From: JACKCP01 sp034007295
GTDB taxonomy: Bacteria > Desulfobacterota > Desulfobacteria > Desulfobacterales > JACKCP01
Assembly: GCA_034007295.1 (NCBI GenBank)
Contig: JAVERC010000018.1
Location: 1-60,473, forward strand
Length of the DNA: 60,473 nt
Direction: 5' to 3'
The notes beneath the pieces are model-generated. The model saw only the letters and a list, made by a program, of their open reading frames with translations. It searched no databases and was not told the DNA's origin. Shown in pieces: positions 32,942 to 41,030 of this stretch. A program made the position numbers and the translations under genes. The number at the start of each line of letters is the position of its first letter. The first letter of the stretch is position 1.

Positions 32942-34095
32942 TGATTAATAATGAAAAAGATAATTTAAAAGCAGGAATTTATGTTCATGTCCCTTTTTGT
33001 ACAAAAAAATGTAAATACTGCAGCTTTTATTCAATTGAAGATAAAAGATTTGAAGACTATTTAAAATTAATCGAAAAATCTATTGATTCTGCAAAGATAA
33101 AACTGCCGCTTACAGATTCCATATATTTTGGAGGAGGGACTCCGTCTCTTCTCCCGCCTGAATATATTGACGCTGTTTTGAATAAAATAAATTCAAAGTT
33201 CAATATTTCAGATGATACTGAAATTACCCTTGAATTAAATCCAGGAACAATAGATGAAGTATATTTTAAAAAACTTTTAAAAACAGGGGTAAACAGGCTA
33301 AATATTGGAGTCCAGTCATTTTCAGACAAAAATCTTAAACTCCTTGGAAGAATTCATTCTTCAAAAAAAGCAGTTGAAACATATTTTAATGCAAGACATA
33401 CAGGTTTTTCAAATATAGGTCTTGATCTGATTTACGGAATCCCGAAGCAGAGTGAAAAAGAGCTTTTCAGCGACCTTGAATTTATGGTTTCCCTCAAACC
33501 TGAGCATATTTCAGCATATATGCTTACACTTGAAAAAAACACGCCTTTTTATTTAATGAGTGAAAATAAAGAAATTTTTATGCCTTCAGAAGAACTTCTT
33601 TCCAGTTTTTTTTTGAAAGTTTTAAGATTCTTTGGTTCAAACGGATATAAATTTTATGAAATATCAAATTATGCAGTTTCAGAAAAATATTTTTCAAGAC
33701 ATAATCAGAAATACTGGAATTTAAACCCTTATCTTGGGTTTGGACCTTCAGCACATTCTTTTGTAAACAATAAAAGATGGAGCGAACCTTCATCTTTTGA
33801 TATCTGGAGTTCAAATATTTTAAATTCTGAAAATAAAGGTGTTTTTTATGAAGAAACAGATATTGTTCAGCAAAAAACAGAATTTATTTTTCTTGGCTTA
33901 AGAACAAAAAAAGGGATTGATTCACTAAGATATAAAAAATTTTTTAATGAAGATTTTTTTAAAAAATTTGATGTTTTAATTCAAGAGTATTTAAAAAAAA
34001 ATTTACTTGAGATTTCAGGTGATTTTTTGTTTTTGAGTGAAAAAGGATTTCTTTTTTCAGATTATATAAGCCTTAAGTTTATTGAAAATATTTGA
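32941..34095 (+). CDS. hemW: Heme chaperone HemW (radical SAM)
   Basis: 384 residues. It starts with 'AGIYVHVPFCTKKCKYCSF' containing a normal CxxxCxxC, followed by 'YFGGGTPSLL', 'ELNPGTID', 'RLNIGVQSFSD' and the HemW markers 'RHNQKYWN' and 'GFGPSAHSF'. Family members bind heme and deliver it to target proteins; older annotation as oxygen-independent coproporphyrinogen oxidase is usually wrong because the HemN-specific N-terminal motif is absent, as here. The gene ends with a bidirectional terminator. Confidence 0.92.
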   Translation: MINNEKDNLKAGIYVHVPFCTKKCKYCSFYSIEDKRFEDYLKLIEKSIDSAKIKLPLTDSIYFGGGTPSLLPPEYIDAVLNKINSKFNISDDTEITLELNPGTIDEVYFKKLLKTGVNRLNIGVQSFSDKNLKLLGRIHSSKKAVETYFNARHTGFSNIGLDLIYGIPKQSEKELFSDLEFMVSLKPEHISAYMLTLEKNTPFYLMSENKEIFMPSEELLSSFFLKVLRFFGSNGYKFYEISNYAVSEKYFSRHNQKYWNLNPYLGFGPSAHSFVNNKRWSEPSSFDIWSSNILNSENKGVFYEETDIVQQKTEFIFLGLRTKKGIDSLRYKKFFNEDFFKKFDVLIQEYLKKNLLEISGDFLFLSEKGFLFSDYISLKFIENI

Positions 34096-34138
34096 ATTGA
34101 AGATAAAATTTTTTTAAATGAAATTATAAAAATCAAAT

Positions 34139-34169
34139 AAAAAAGCCCGGTTATTTCCGGGCTTTTTTT
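34139..34169. terminator. Bidirectional terminator between hemW and the DUF2333 gene
   Basis: AAAAAGCCCGG, TTATTT, CCGGGCTTTTT forms a stem with A run before and T run after, so it works on both strands for the convergent genes. Confidence 0.9.
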
Positions 34170-34197
34170 GTTTTATGGGATATAATTTTTTTTAAAA

Positions 34198-35331
34198 TCA
34201 GGTTGAAAGAGTGACTATAAGAACTCCAATATAAAATCTTGCATGGCTTATTTTAGTGGCAAGGTTTGCACGGTGGTTGGCAAAAAAACCATTTAAATCA
34301 CTGTTAAGTATTATTAAGGGATCAATTTCTTCAGCTTCATCAAGGGAATGGATTGCATGTTTTAATGTGTCCATTGTATTTCTGCTGCTTAAAACAATTT
34401 CAAAATCATGTTCAATTGCTTTAAGAATATGAGACATTGATTTTGCAACGCCTAAAGTATAGAAAAAATAATCATCAGCATCAAAAAAGCTTACTTCATC
34501 GCCGTTATCCTCAAATTTTTTTATTAAATTATCGTCGCAGCTTCCTAAAAGGTTTCTGTATGTTTTTAAAAGAGGAATAAGATTATCTGTTCTGTTGTAA
34601 AACCTTGCTTCATTTTTAATGAGCAATTCCTGATAATTTCTAATACCGCTCATTGCTGCCTTGTATTTACTTTCAGCAGATGGAAACCAGAAGGTTTCAG
34701 GCTTGATCATGAGCCAGTTCATAGCATTTTCAAGGTTTTGATTAAAGGATTCGGTTGAACCGGTTCTTGAAATATCTTCTGCAAGTTTGACAGCTGTTCT
34801 TCTTGTAACTTCAAGAACTCCTTTTTGAAAATTATTTATATTATCTGTAAATCTTCCTACTAAAATATCATTTACTCTCCACCCTAGAAATCTTTCGTAT
34901 AATTCATATGACAAAGGTGCAACAGTAGATTCTACAAAAGTCCACCCAATTACATCATGTCTTGCTTCACCTCTGATTTTGTAAAGCTGATTTGCATGTT
35001 CTGATTTTTCATGGTCAGGTGAATCTTTTTCATGGGAAACCTCTTTTTTTATATTTTCAGGGCTTTCTTTAACATATACTGCTTCTTCTTCATCCGGCGA
35101 TCCAGCATTATCTGAACCTTTTTCTGTAATATCATCTTGTAATGGAAAAGTATTTTCATGCTGTGTTTTTATGTCATTAACTTTTGTTTTTTCAGTTTTT
35201 GAGAAATCCTCTAAATTTTTTTCAGATGAACCAAAAACCAGGCTGAATAACCAGAAAATAACAAGAAGTGCAACAATTCCAGCTGCAATTCGTATAGCTG
35301 CATAATATTTAAAATCATCTTTATTAAACAT
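34198..35331 (-). CDS. DUF2333 family membrane-anchored protein
   Basis: 377 residues. A single N-terminal membrane helix (about 14-33), then a charged low-complexity linker (35-115) and a helical periplasmic domain with 'GWTFVESTVAPLSYELYE', 'NNFQKGVLEVTRRTAV', 'LENAMNWLMI' and 'WFPSAESKYKAA', which match DUF2333. The family is common in gamma- and deltaproteobacteria and has no assigned function. Good ribosome site (GGGGA). It follows selB by 20 bases on the same strand, so the two may share a transcript. Confidence 0.75.
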   Translation of the reverse strand: MFNKDDFKYYAAIRIAAGIVALLVIFWLFSLVFGSSEKNLEDFSKTEKTKVNDIKTQHENTFPLQDDITEKGSDNAGSPDEEEAVYVKESPENIKKEVSHEKDSPDHEKSEHANQLYKIRGEARHDVIGWTFVESTVAPLSYELYERFLGWRVNDILVGRFTDNINNFQKGVLEVTRRTAVKLAEDISRTGSTESFNQNLENAMNWLMIKPETFWFPSAESKYKAAMSGIRNYQELLIKNEARFYNRTDNLIPLLKTYRNLLGSCDDNLIKKFEDNGDEVSFFDADDYFFYTLGVAKSMSHILKAIEHDFEIVLSSRNTMDTLKHAIHSLDEAEEIDPLIILNSDLNGFFANHRANLATKISHARFYIGVLIVTLST

Positions 35332-35351
35332 TTTATCCCCTTAATTTATAT

Positions 35352-37262
35352 TTATTTTCTTAATTTTCTGATATCACCAATTCTAATGGTTATTTTTTCC
35401 ATATCAAGATATTCAAGAAGAGGAATCAGATATTTTCTTGAAACTCCTTCTGCTATATCTTTAAAATCCGGTGCTTTCATTTCCTGATTTTGTTCAAAGT
35501 ATTTAATAACATTTTTTTTAAGGTTTTCAATCCCTTCATAATAAAAAAACAGGTCGTTTTTAACCTTTACAAGAATATTGTCTTTTAAAATAAGAGATAA
35601 AACATCATTTGCAGTATTTTTATCAAGGCTGTATTTTTTTTCCATGTCTTTAAAATATGGAGGTGTAAGTCCTGAATTTTTGTATTCATCTATAATTTTA
35701 TTTTTTATTTCTTCAATATCTTTTTTAACAGAAACCTTATGTGAAGAAAGCCTTATTAAATTTTTATCCATTAAAGTTTCGCCTGATTTCACAAGGGAAT
35801 TTATTCCTTTTAAAAATATTTTTTCATTTATTCCCTTTTTTAAAAGGTGGATAAGCTCATCTTTGTTTATGCCTTCCTTCATTGGATTTTTCTGGTGAAA
35901 TTCTAAAATTTTTGACTTTATTTCACTGCATATTGTTTCAAAAATTTCTTTATGGAAATATCTGGGGTTTTCCTTGTCAGTTGTAATAATTAGATTTTTT
36001 GAAAGAAGTGATGAGATTTCCTGATCTAGTTTTTTTCCGTGAATGTGGGTGCAGATTGAAAGCTGCCTTAAATCGCTTCCCATAAAGCCGGAATTTTTAA
36101 CAACTGCAAGTATTTTTTCAGCAATTGAACCATTTTTTAAATTTTCAAAAAGTTCTTTTGTTTCTTCATTAAATCGTTTGTGTTTTGCTGGAACAGGATT
36201 TAAAACAAATCCTCCTCCAAGTGTAAAAACCGGAGAATATCCCCTTGCAACAAAACCATCGTCTTTTACACAGCATACTGGTGACTCAAGTCTGAACTGT
36301 ACTGGAATTGTATCTCCTGGTTCTGCACTTTCACGGTCAAGAAGAATAATATTTCCCATTGTTTCGGATGTTCCTGAATGAAATCTTATTCTTGTTCTGT
36401 TTTTTAATGGTTTTTTGTTTGATTTAAGATATGTGAAATATGCATCTATCATATATGAAGGTGTAAGAGAGTCTTTTGTTGCAATTATTTCGCCTCTTTC
36501 AATCATATCCTTTGAAATTCCCTGGAGGTTTACAGCAGTTCTCATTCCTGCAAATGCCTTTTCAACGCTCTGATTGTGGGTCTGAAGTCCTCTTACTTTT
36601 GTCTGTGTTCCTTTTGGATAGATTGAAATTGTTTCGCCTGTTTCAATTTCGCCTGAAAGGGAAGTGCCTGTAATTACAGTCCCAAATCCTTTCATTGTAA
36701 AAACCCTGTCTATTGGAAGTCTGTAAAACCATGACTTTTCCCTTGAAGGAATTTTTTTTGCAAGAATTTCAAGCTGTTTTTTTAAGTCATCAAGGCCTTC
36801 TCCTGTATGGGATGAAACAAATACAAGCGGAGCATTTTCAAGAAAAGTATCCTTTGTAAATTCTTCTATATCTTCTTTTGCAAGCTCTTTTAATTCTTCA
36901 TCAACAAGATCAGCCTTGGTTACAACCGTAAGACCATATTTTATTCCAAGAAGAGAGCAGATATCCATGTGTTCTCTTGTTTGAGGCATTACGCCTTCAT
37001 CTGCTGCTATTATCATTGCAACAAGATCAATTCCTGAAGCTCCGGCGACCATGTTTTTAACAAATTTTTCATGGCCTGGAACATCTACAATGCCAAGGTG
37101 AACTTGTTCTGGAAGATCAAGTGATGCAAATCCAAGCTCAATTGTAATTCCTCTTTTTTGTTCTTCTTTAAGCCTGTCAGTGTTTGTTCCTGTAAGTGCC
37201 TTTACAAGGCTTGTCTTTCCGTGGTCAATATGTCCGGCAGTGCCTAGTATCAATTCTTTCAC
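35352..37262 (-). CDS. selB: Selenocysteine-specific elongation factor SelB
   Basis: 636 residues; delivers Sec-tRNA to UGA codons with a SECIS element. GTPase motifs are 'GHIDHGKTSL' (G1), 'GITIELGFA' (G2), 'DVPGHEKFV' (G3) and 'TKADLVD' (G4), followed by two beta-barrels and C-terminal winged helices ('SNKKPLKNRTRIRFHSGTSE' begins domain IV-type sequence). The length and winged-helix tail separate it from EF-Tu. Start GTG with AGGTG before it. selA, selD, tRNA-Sec and a clear selenoprotein are not in this window, so the organism must carry them elsewhere. Confidence 0.95.
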   Translation of the reverse strand: MKELILGTAGHIDHGKTSLVKALTGTNTDRLKEEQKRGITIELGFASLDLPEQVHLGIVDVPGHEKFVKNMVAGASGIDLVAMIIAADEGVMPQTREHMDICSLLGIKYGLTVVTKADLVDEELKELAKEDIEEFTKDTFLENAPLVFVSSHTGEGLDDLKKQLEILAKKIPSREKSWFYRLPIDRVFTMKGFGTVITGTSLSGEIETGETISIYPKGTQTKVRGLQTHNQSVEKAFAGMRTAVNLQGISKDMIERGEIIATKDSLTPSYMIDAYFTYLKSNKKPLKNRTRIRFHSGTSETMGNIILLDRESAEPGDTIPVQFRLESPVCCVKDDGFVARGYSPVFTLGGGFVLNPVPAKHKRFNEETKELFENLKNGSIAEKILAVVKNSGFMGSDLRQLSICTHIHGKKLDQEISSLLSKNLIITTDKENPRYFHKEIFETICSEIKSKILEFHQKNPMKEGINKDELIHLLKKGINEKIFLKGINSLVKSGETLMDKNLIRLSSHKVSVKKDIEEIKNKIIDEYKNSGLTPPYFKDMEKKYSLDKNTANDVLSLILKDNILVKVKNDLFFYYEGIENLKKNVIKYFEQNQEMKAPDFKDIAEGVSRKYLIPLLEYLDMEKITIRIGDIRKLRK

Positions 37263-37582
37263 TATTTTTACACCTATATGAATAATTGTTGGGTGTTAAT
37301 ATTAATGATATTTTTTTTATCCTGATAAATTCTTAAACAAAAATTTCAGTTCAAGGTCAAATATAATATTTTAATTTATAAGTTTGGATTATTTATTAAC
37401 CTAAATTGATAGATTTATATACATATTTTAAAATAAGTTACCTTATTAATATATTAAGGCTGACGGGTCAATATTGATAATTTTTAGGTTTAAACTTTGT
37501 AAAAAATGTTTTTAATTATAATCATAAATAAAAAATGCTTGCAAAATACAAAACTAACTGGTAAAAAGTTTTTGTTTTTTAT
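37263..37582. other. AT-rich divergent intergenic region
   Basis: This 320-base gap lies between selB (minus) and tRNA-His (plus). Apart from the tRNA promoter at 37539-37567 I see only AT-rich DNA with no coding frame. Confidence 0.5.
37539..37567 (+). promoter_or_regulatory. Candidate promoter of tRNA-His
   Basis: TTGCAA (37539-37544), 17 bases, TAAAAA (37562-37567), ending 15 bases before the tRNA. Confidence 0.5.
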
Positions 37583-37659
37583 GGTGGGTGTAGCTCAGTT
37601 GGCAGAGCCCTAGGTTGTGGTCCTGGTTGTCGAGGGTTCGAATCCCTTCACTCACCCCA
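37583..37659 (+). tRNA. tRNA-His (GTG)
   Basis: A 77-base cloverleaf with encoded CCA. The anticodon loop TTGTGGT gives GTG. The extra 5' G (37583) opposite discriminator C (37656) is the identity element of histidine tRNA and is encoded in the DNA. Acceptor stem GTGGGTG pairs with CACTCAC with one wobble; T loop TTCGAAT. Confidence 0.95.
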
Positions 37660-37759
37660 TTAAAATCTTTCCTTTAAAATAATCTAAAATAAAATTTAAA
37701 ATACCTTTTTATAATTTTTTTTATTAAAGTTAATTCTTAAGCTAAAAGTATTTTTTTTG

Positions 37760-37885
37760 TTTAAGTACTGATTGGCCGAAAATGAAAATTTTTTGTCGAT
37801 TTGGCGTGAGATTTAATTTTTAAATATTATAAAGGTTAAATTTTTGCTTGAACTTAAACAACATTTTAGTTTTCGGCCATTGACT
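37760..37885. repeat. Dispersed intergenic repeat, copy D (107-base hairpin)
   Basis: TGGCCGAAAA (37773-37782) pairs perfectly with TTTTCGGCCA (37870-37879), and the arms between them remain largely complementary toward a centre near 37826 (AGATTTAAT against GGTTAAATTT). The left arm follows the family order: TTAAGTACTGATTGG, CCGAAAATG, AAAATTTTTTGTCGATTT. It sits between tRNA-His and the cardiolipin synthase gene. Confidence 0.65.
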
Positions 37886-37936
37886 AAGTAAAAAATTAAA
37901 ATTTGTATTTTATAATTAAAAATATGAGGTTTTATA

Positions 37937-39376
37937 TTGTCATTTCTTGCAGGCGTTTATGCTTTAATTTTTGCTCTGGTTGAAATAACAGGAATACTTA
38001 CTGCATTTCATGCAGTTCTTTATACAAGAACATCCCAGGGAGCTATTGCCTGGGCAATGCTTCTTGTTACTTTCCCCTGGCTTGGAATACCTTTATACTG
38101 GATTTTTGGAAGGAATAAGTTCAATGGCTATGTTGAAGCTCTTAGAGCAGGCAACATGCTTTCAAGCAATCTTGCAGGTAAAACCCTACATGAAATGAAT
38201 AAATATTCTTTTGATTCAAAAGAATCTGAAACACAAGATAATTCAGCAAAAGTTTTTTCATATCTTTCAGGAATGCCTTTTACCAGTGGAAATTATGTAA
38301 AACTTCTTGTTAACGGCGAAAAAACTTATGCTGAAATATTTTCGTCTATTGAAAAGGCAGAGTCTTATATTCTTATGGAGTTTTTTATTGTAAGAAATGA
38401 TTCAACAGGACAAAAAATAAAAGATAAACTTATTGAAAAAGCCAAAAAAGGTGTTTCAGTATATTTTTTGTATGATGAAATAGGCTCAAGAAATCTTGAT
38501 AAAAATTATATTGAAGAGCTTAAAAATTCAGGTGTTGACATCAGGCCTTTTTTTACCACCAGAGGAAAAAGAAACAGATTTCAGCTAAATTTTAGAAATC
38601 ACAGAAAAGTCGTTGTTATTGACGGTAAGTCTGCCTTTGTAGGAGGCCATAATATCGGCGATGAATATGTTTTTAAAACAAAAAAATACGGGTACTGGCG
38701 TGATACACATGTTTATGTTGAAGGTCCTTCAGTTTTAGGGATTCAGCTTACTTTTGTATCTGACTGGTTCTGGGCTTCAAGAAAGGTTCTTGAGCTTCCA
38801 ATAAAAGCAATCAAATCTGATAAAGGTGATATTAATACTCTTCCTCTTTCTACAGATCCAAGTCATAAACTTGATACCTGTCTTTTATTTTTTTTAAATT
38901 CAATTAATTCAGCTAAAAAAAAAGTGTGGATTGCAAGTCCTTATTTTGTTCCAGACCATTCAATAGTTGAAGCACTTCAGCTTGCAGCTCTAAGGGGTGT
39001 TGATGTAAAAATAATTCTGCCTGGAATTCCGGATAAAAAAATAGTTTATTTTGCATCTTTTTCATATCTTCCAGGACTTTTTATCCCGGGAATAAAAATT
39101 TACAGGTACACTCCAGGATTTATGCACCAAAAAGTTATTGTTTTTGACGATGAATGGGCAGGCATAGGAAGTGCCAACCTTGATAACAGATCATTTTACC
39201 TTAATTTTGAAATGGGTCTTATTATAAGGGATAAGCCATTTGCACAAAAAGTCGGATCAATGCTTGAAAAAGATATTCTTATGTCTGAACTTGTTATTTA
39301 TCCAGACAGAAAAAGAAACAGCTGGATTTTTCGCCTTATTGTAAGATTTTCCAGTCTTTTTTCACCCATATTATAG
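37937..39376 (+). CDS. cls: Cardiolipin synthase (phospholipase D family)
   Basis: 479 residues; joins two phosphatidylglycerols. Two N-terminal membrane helices (about 5-27 and 37-57) with 'RTSQGAIAWAMLL' are followed by two HKD sites: 'NHRKVVVIDGKSAFVGGHNIGDE' (quoted in part, about 221-240) and 'HQKVIVFDDEWAGIGSANLD' (about 396-415). Start TTG with GAGGT nearby. It is followed after eight bases by a patatin-like gene, forming a two-gene lipid unit. Confidence 0.93.
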   Translation: MSFLAGVYALIFALVEITGILTAFHAVLYTRTSQGAIAWAMLLVTFPWLGIPLYWIFGRNKFNGYVEALRAGNMLSSNLAGKTLHEMNKYSFDSKESETQDNSAKVFSYLSGMPFTSGNYVKLLVNGEKTYAEIFSSIEKAESYILMEFFIVRNDSTGQKIKDKLIEKAKKGVSVYFLYDEIGSRNLDKNYIEELKNSGVDIRPFFTTRGKRNRFQLNFRNHRKVVVIDGKSAFVGGHNIGDEYVFKTKKYGYWRDTHVYVEGPSVLGIQLTFVSDWFWASRKVLELPIKAIKSDKGDINTLPLSTDPSHKLDTCLLFFLNSINSAKKKVWIASPYFVPDHSIVEALQLAALRGVDVKIILPGIPDKKIVYFASFSYLPGLFIPGIKIYRYTPGFMHQKVIVFDDEWAGIGSANLDNRSFYLNFEMGLIIRDKPFAQKVGSMLEKDILMSELVIYPDRKRNSWIFRLIVRFSSLFSPIL

Positions 39377-39384
39377 GAGGTCTA

Positions 39385-40170
39385 TTGAAAACACTCGGCC
39401 TTTCCCTTGGAGGAGGAGGTGCAAAAGGGCTTTCACATATTGCATTCCTTAAAATTTTAGATGAGCTTGAAATAGTTCCTTCAATAATTTCTGGAACAAG
39501 TATTGGAGCAGTTGCAGGAGCTTTTTATGCTTCTGGAATGTCTGGGGAGGAAATACATGAAAAAATAAAAGGACTTAAGTTTCTTGGACTTTTAAAATTT
39601 ATGGATTTGTTCGGATTCAGGCAGTCAGGAATTTTCAGCGGCAAGGGAGTTGAAAAATATCTTGAGGAAAATTTGAGTGTAAAATATTTTGAGGATTTAA
39701 AAATCCCCTTAAAAATAGTTGCTGCTGATTTCTGGGAAAGAAAACCCATTGTTTTTTCCAAAGGTGCACTTATTCCGGCCATAAGGTCTTCTATATCAAT
39801 GCCTGGAATTTTTTCGCCTGTTGAAATCGGAAAAAGAGTTTTTATTGACGGAAGCGTTGTAAATCCTCTTCCATTTGATGTTATAAGACATGATTGTGAA
39901 ATCCTTGCAGCAATTGATGTGTCTGGTGAAAAAACTCCAAAAAATGATAAAAATTTTCCTGGTATTGTTGGAACTGTTTTAAATACTTTTCAAATAATGC
40001 AAAATTCTATTGTCTGTGAAAAAATACGAAGAAATCCGCCTGATATATATATTAAGCCAAGGCTTGAAAACTTTCGGGTTTTAGAATTTGACAAATACGA
40101 GGAAATTATTTTGTCTGTCTCAGAAAGTGCTGGAGAATTTCGTGATATGCTTTTAAATAAAATTTTTTAA
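39385..40170 (+). CDS. Patatin-like phospholipase (RssA type)
   Basis: 261 residues. 'LGLSLGGGGAKGLSHIAFL' is the oxyanion loop, 'GTSIGAVAG' contains the nucleophile Ser, and 'DGSVVNPLP' gives the catalytic Asp of the Ser-Asp dyad. No signal peptide. It may hydrolyse membrane phospholipids or lysolipids; coupling to cardiolipin synthase suggests lipid remodelling. TTG start with a perfect GGAGGT seven bases before it. Confidence 0.88.
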   Translation: MKTLGLSLGGGGAKGLSHIAFLKILDELEIVPSIISGTSIGAVAGAFYASGMSGEEIHEKIKGLKFLGLLKFMDLFGFRQSGIFSGKGVEKYLEENLSVKYFEDLKIPLKIVAADFWERKPIVFSKGALIPAIRSSISMPGIFSPVEIGKRVFIDGSVVNPLPFDVIRHDCEILAAIDVSGEKTPKNDKNFPGIVGTVLNTFQIMQNSIVCEKIRRNPPDIYIKPRLENFRVLEFDKYEEIILSVSESAGEFRDMLLNKIF

Positions 40171-40205
40171 GGCAAACCTGATTTAAGATTTGCCTTAATT
40201 TTTGC
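40167..40205 (+). terminator. Rho-independent terminator of the cls-patatin unit
   Basis: TTAAGGCAAA (40167-40176) pairs perfectly with TTTGCCTTAA (40189-40198), followed by TTTTT. It overlaps the patatin stop codon and faces the opposing cytochrome gene. Confidence 0.8.
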
Positions 40206-40206
40206 T

Positions 40207-40488
40207 TTATTTTGAATTTACAAGATATTCAGCCAGTTTTTCAACTTGTTCTTTATTAAGGTTTTTACCAAATTTTTTTTTGGTCATCATTCTTACAATT
40301 GTTTTTTCCCATCCTTCTTTGTCATGATTTGCCTTGGATATTTTTTTTATACCGTGGCAGGCAGTACATCTGGTGTTTAAAATCTGACTGGTTTCATCAT
40401 CTGCATTTGCCTTTAAAGCAAATGAACTGGAAATAAATACTGATGATGCAGCCAAAAAGCACAAAGCTGTTTTAAAGATTTTTTTCAT
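40207..40488 (-). CDS. Small periplasmic c-type cytochrome
   Basis: 93 residues. A signal peptide (1-30, 'ALCFLAASSVFISSSFA') leads to a short domain with one heme-binding 'CTACHG' (about 41-46) and a candidate Met ligand in 'VRMMTKK' (about 68). This is the size of a minimal class I cytochrome c. It is likely to carry electrons in the periplasm; the partner is unknown. ATG with a purine-rich GAGGGAAAA upstream. Confidence 0.85.
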   Translation of the reverse strand: MKKIFKTALCFLAASSVFISSSFALKANADDETSQILNTRCTACHGIKKISKANHDKEGWEKTIVRMMTKKKFGKNLNKEQVEKLAEYLVNSK

Positions 40489-40692
40489 TTTTCCCTCTTT
40501 TTTTTGTGTGTAAGTAAAAAAATAAATTTTAAAAATTTGTAAGCAGGAATTTTAACTATATAAAAATAAAGATAAATTAAACTGATTGACAACTAAATGG
40601 GTTAATGTTTTTTTGTAAAAAAAAATGATTTATAAATAAAAATTAATTCATGATAAAGATTTTTAAACTTTTTATAAAATGGAGTATTAAGA

Positions 40693-41025
40693 TTGAAATA
40701 CTGGATTTTTCTTATAATTGCAATATTTTGTGAGGTCTTTGCTACTTCTGCTCTAAAATCAAGCAATGGTTTTTCTAAAATAATTCCATCTTTAGTAGTT
40801 GTAATAGGCTATAGCCTTTCATTTTATTTTTTATCACTAACCCTTAAATTTATTCCTATGGGCATTGCTTATGCCGTCTGGGCAGGTCTTGGAATTGTTT
40901 TAATAACATTGGCATCATGGCTTATATATGGACAAAATCTCGATTTTCCTGCTTTTTTAGGTCTCTTGCTTATTATATCCGGAGTTGTTGTTATAAACCT
41001 TTTTTCCAAAGTATCAGGGCATTGA
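40693..41025 (+). CDS. Small multidrug resistance (SMR) family transporter
   Basis: 110 residues with four membrane helices. The essential Glu is in 'IFCEVFATSALK' (Glu14 position as in EmrE), and 'PMGIAYAVWAGLGIVLIT' is the conserved loop/helix 3. The 'GIAYAVWAGLG' form resembles the EmrE/QacE drug exporters more than SugE/Gdx (guanidinium), but the two are hard to separate by eye. TTG start with GGAG eight bases before. Convergent with sbcC, with only five bases between them. Confidence 0.9.
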   Translation: MKYWIFLIIAIFCEVFATSALKSSNGFSKIIPSLVVVIGYSLSFYFLSLTLKFIPMGIAYAVWAGLGIVLITLASWLIYGQNLDFPAFLGLLLIISGVVVINLFSKVSGH

Positions 41026-41030
41026 TTTTT

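Noticed and set aside
40501..40692. Promoter TTGACA near 40583 for the SMR gene
   Set aside because: No acceptable -10 box is found 16-18 bases downstream, so it was not annotated.
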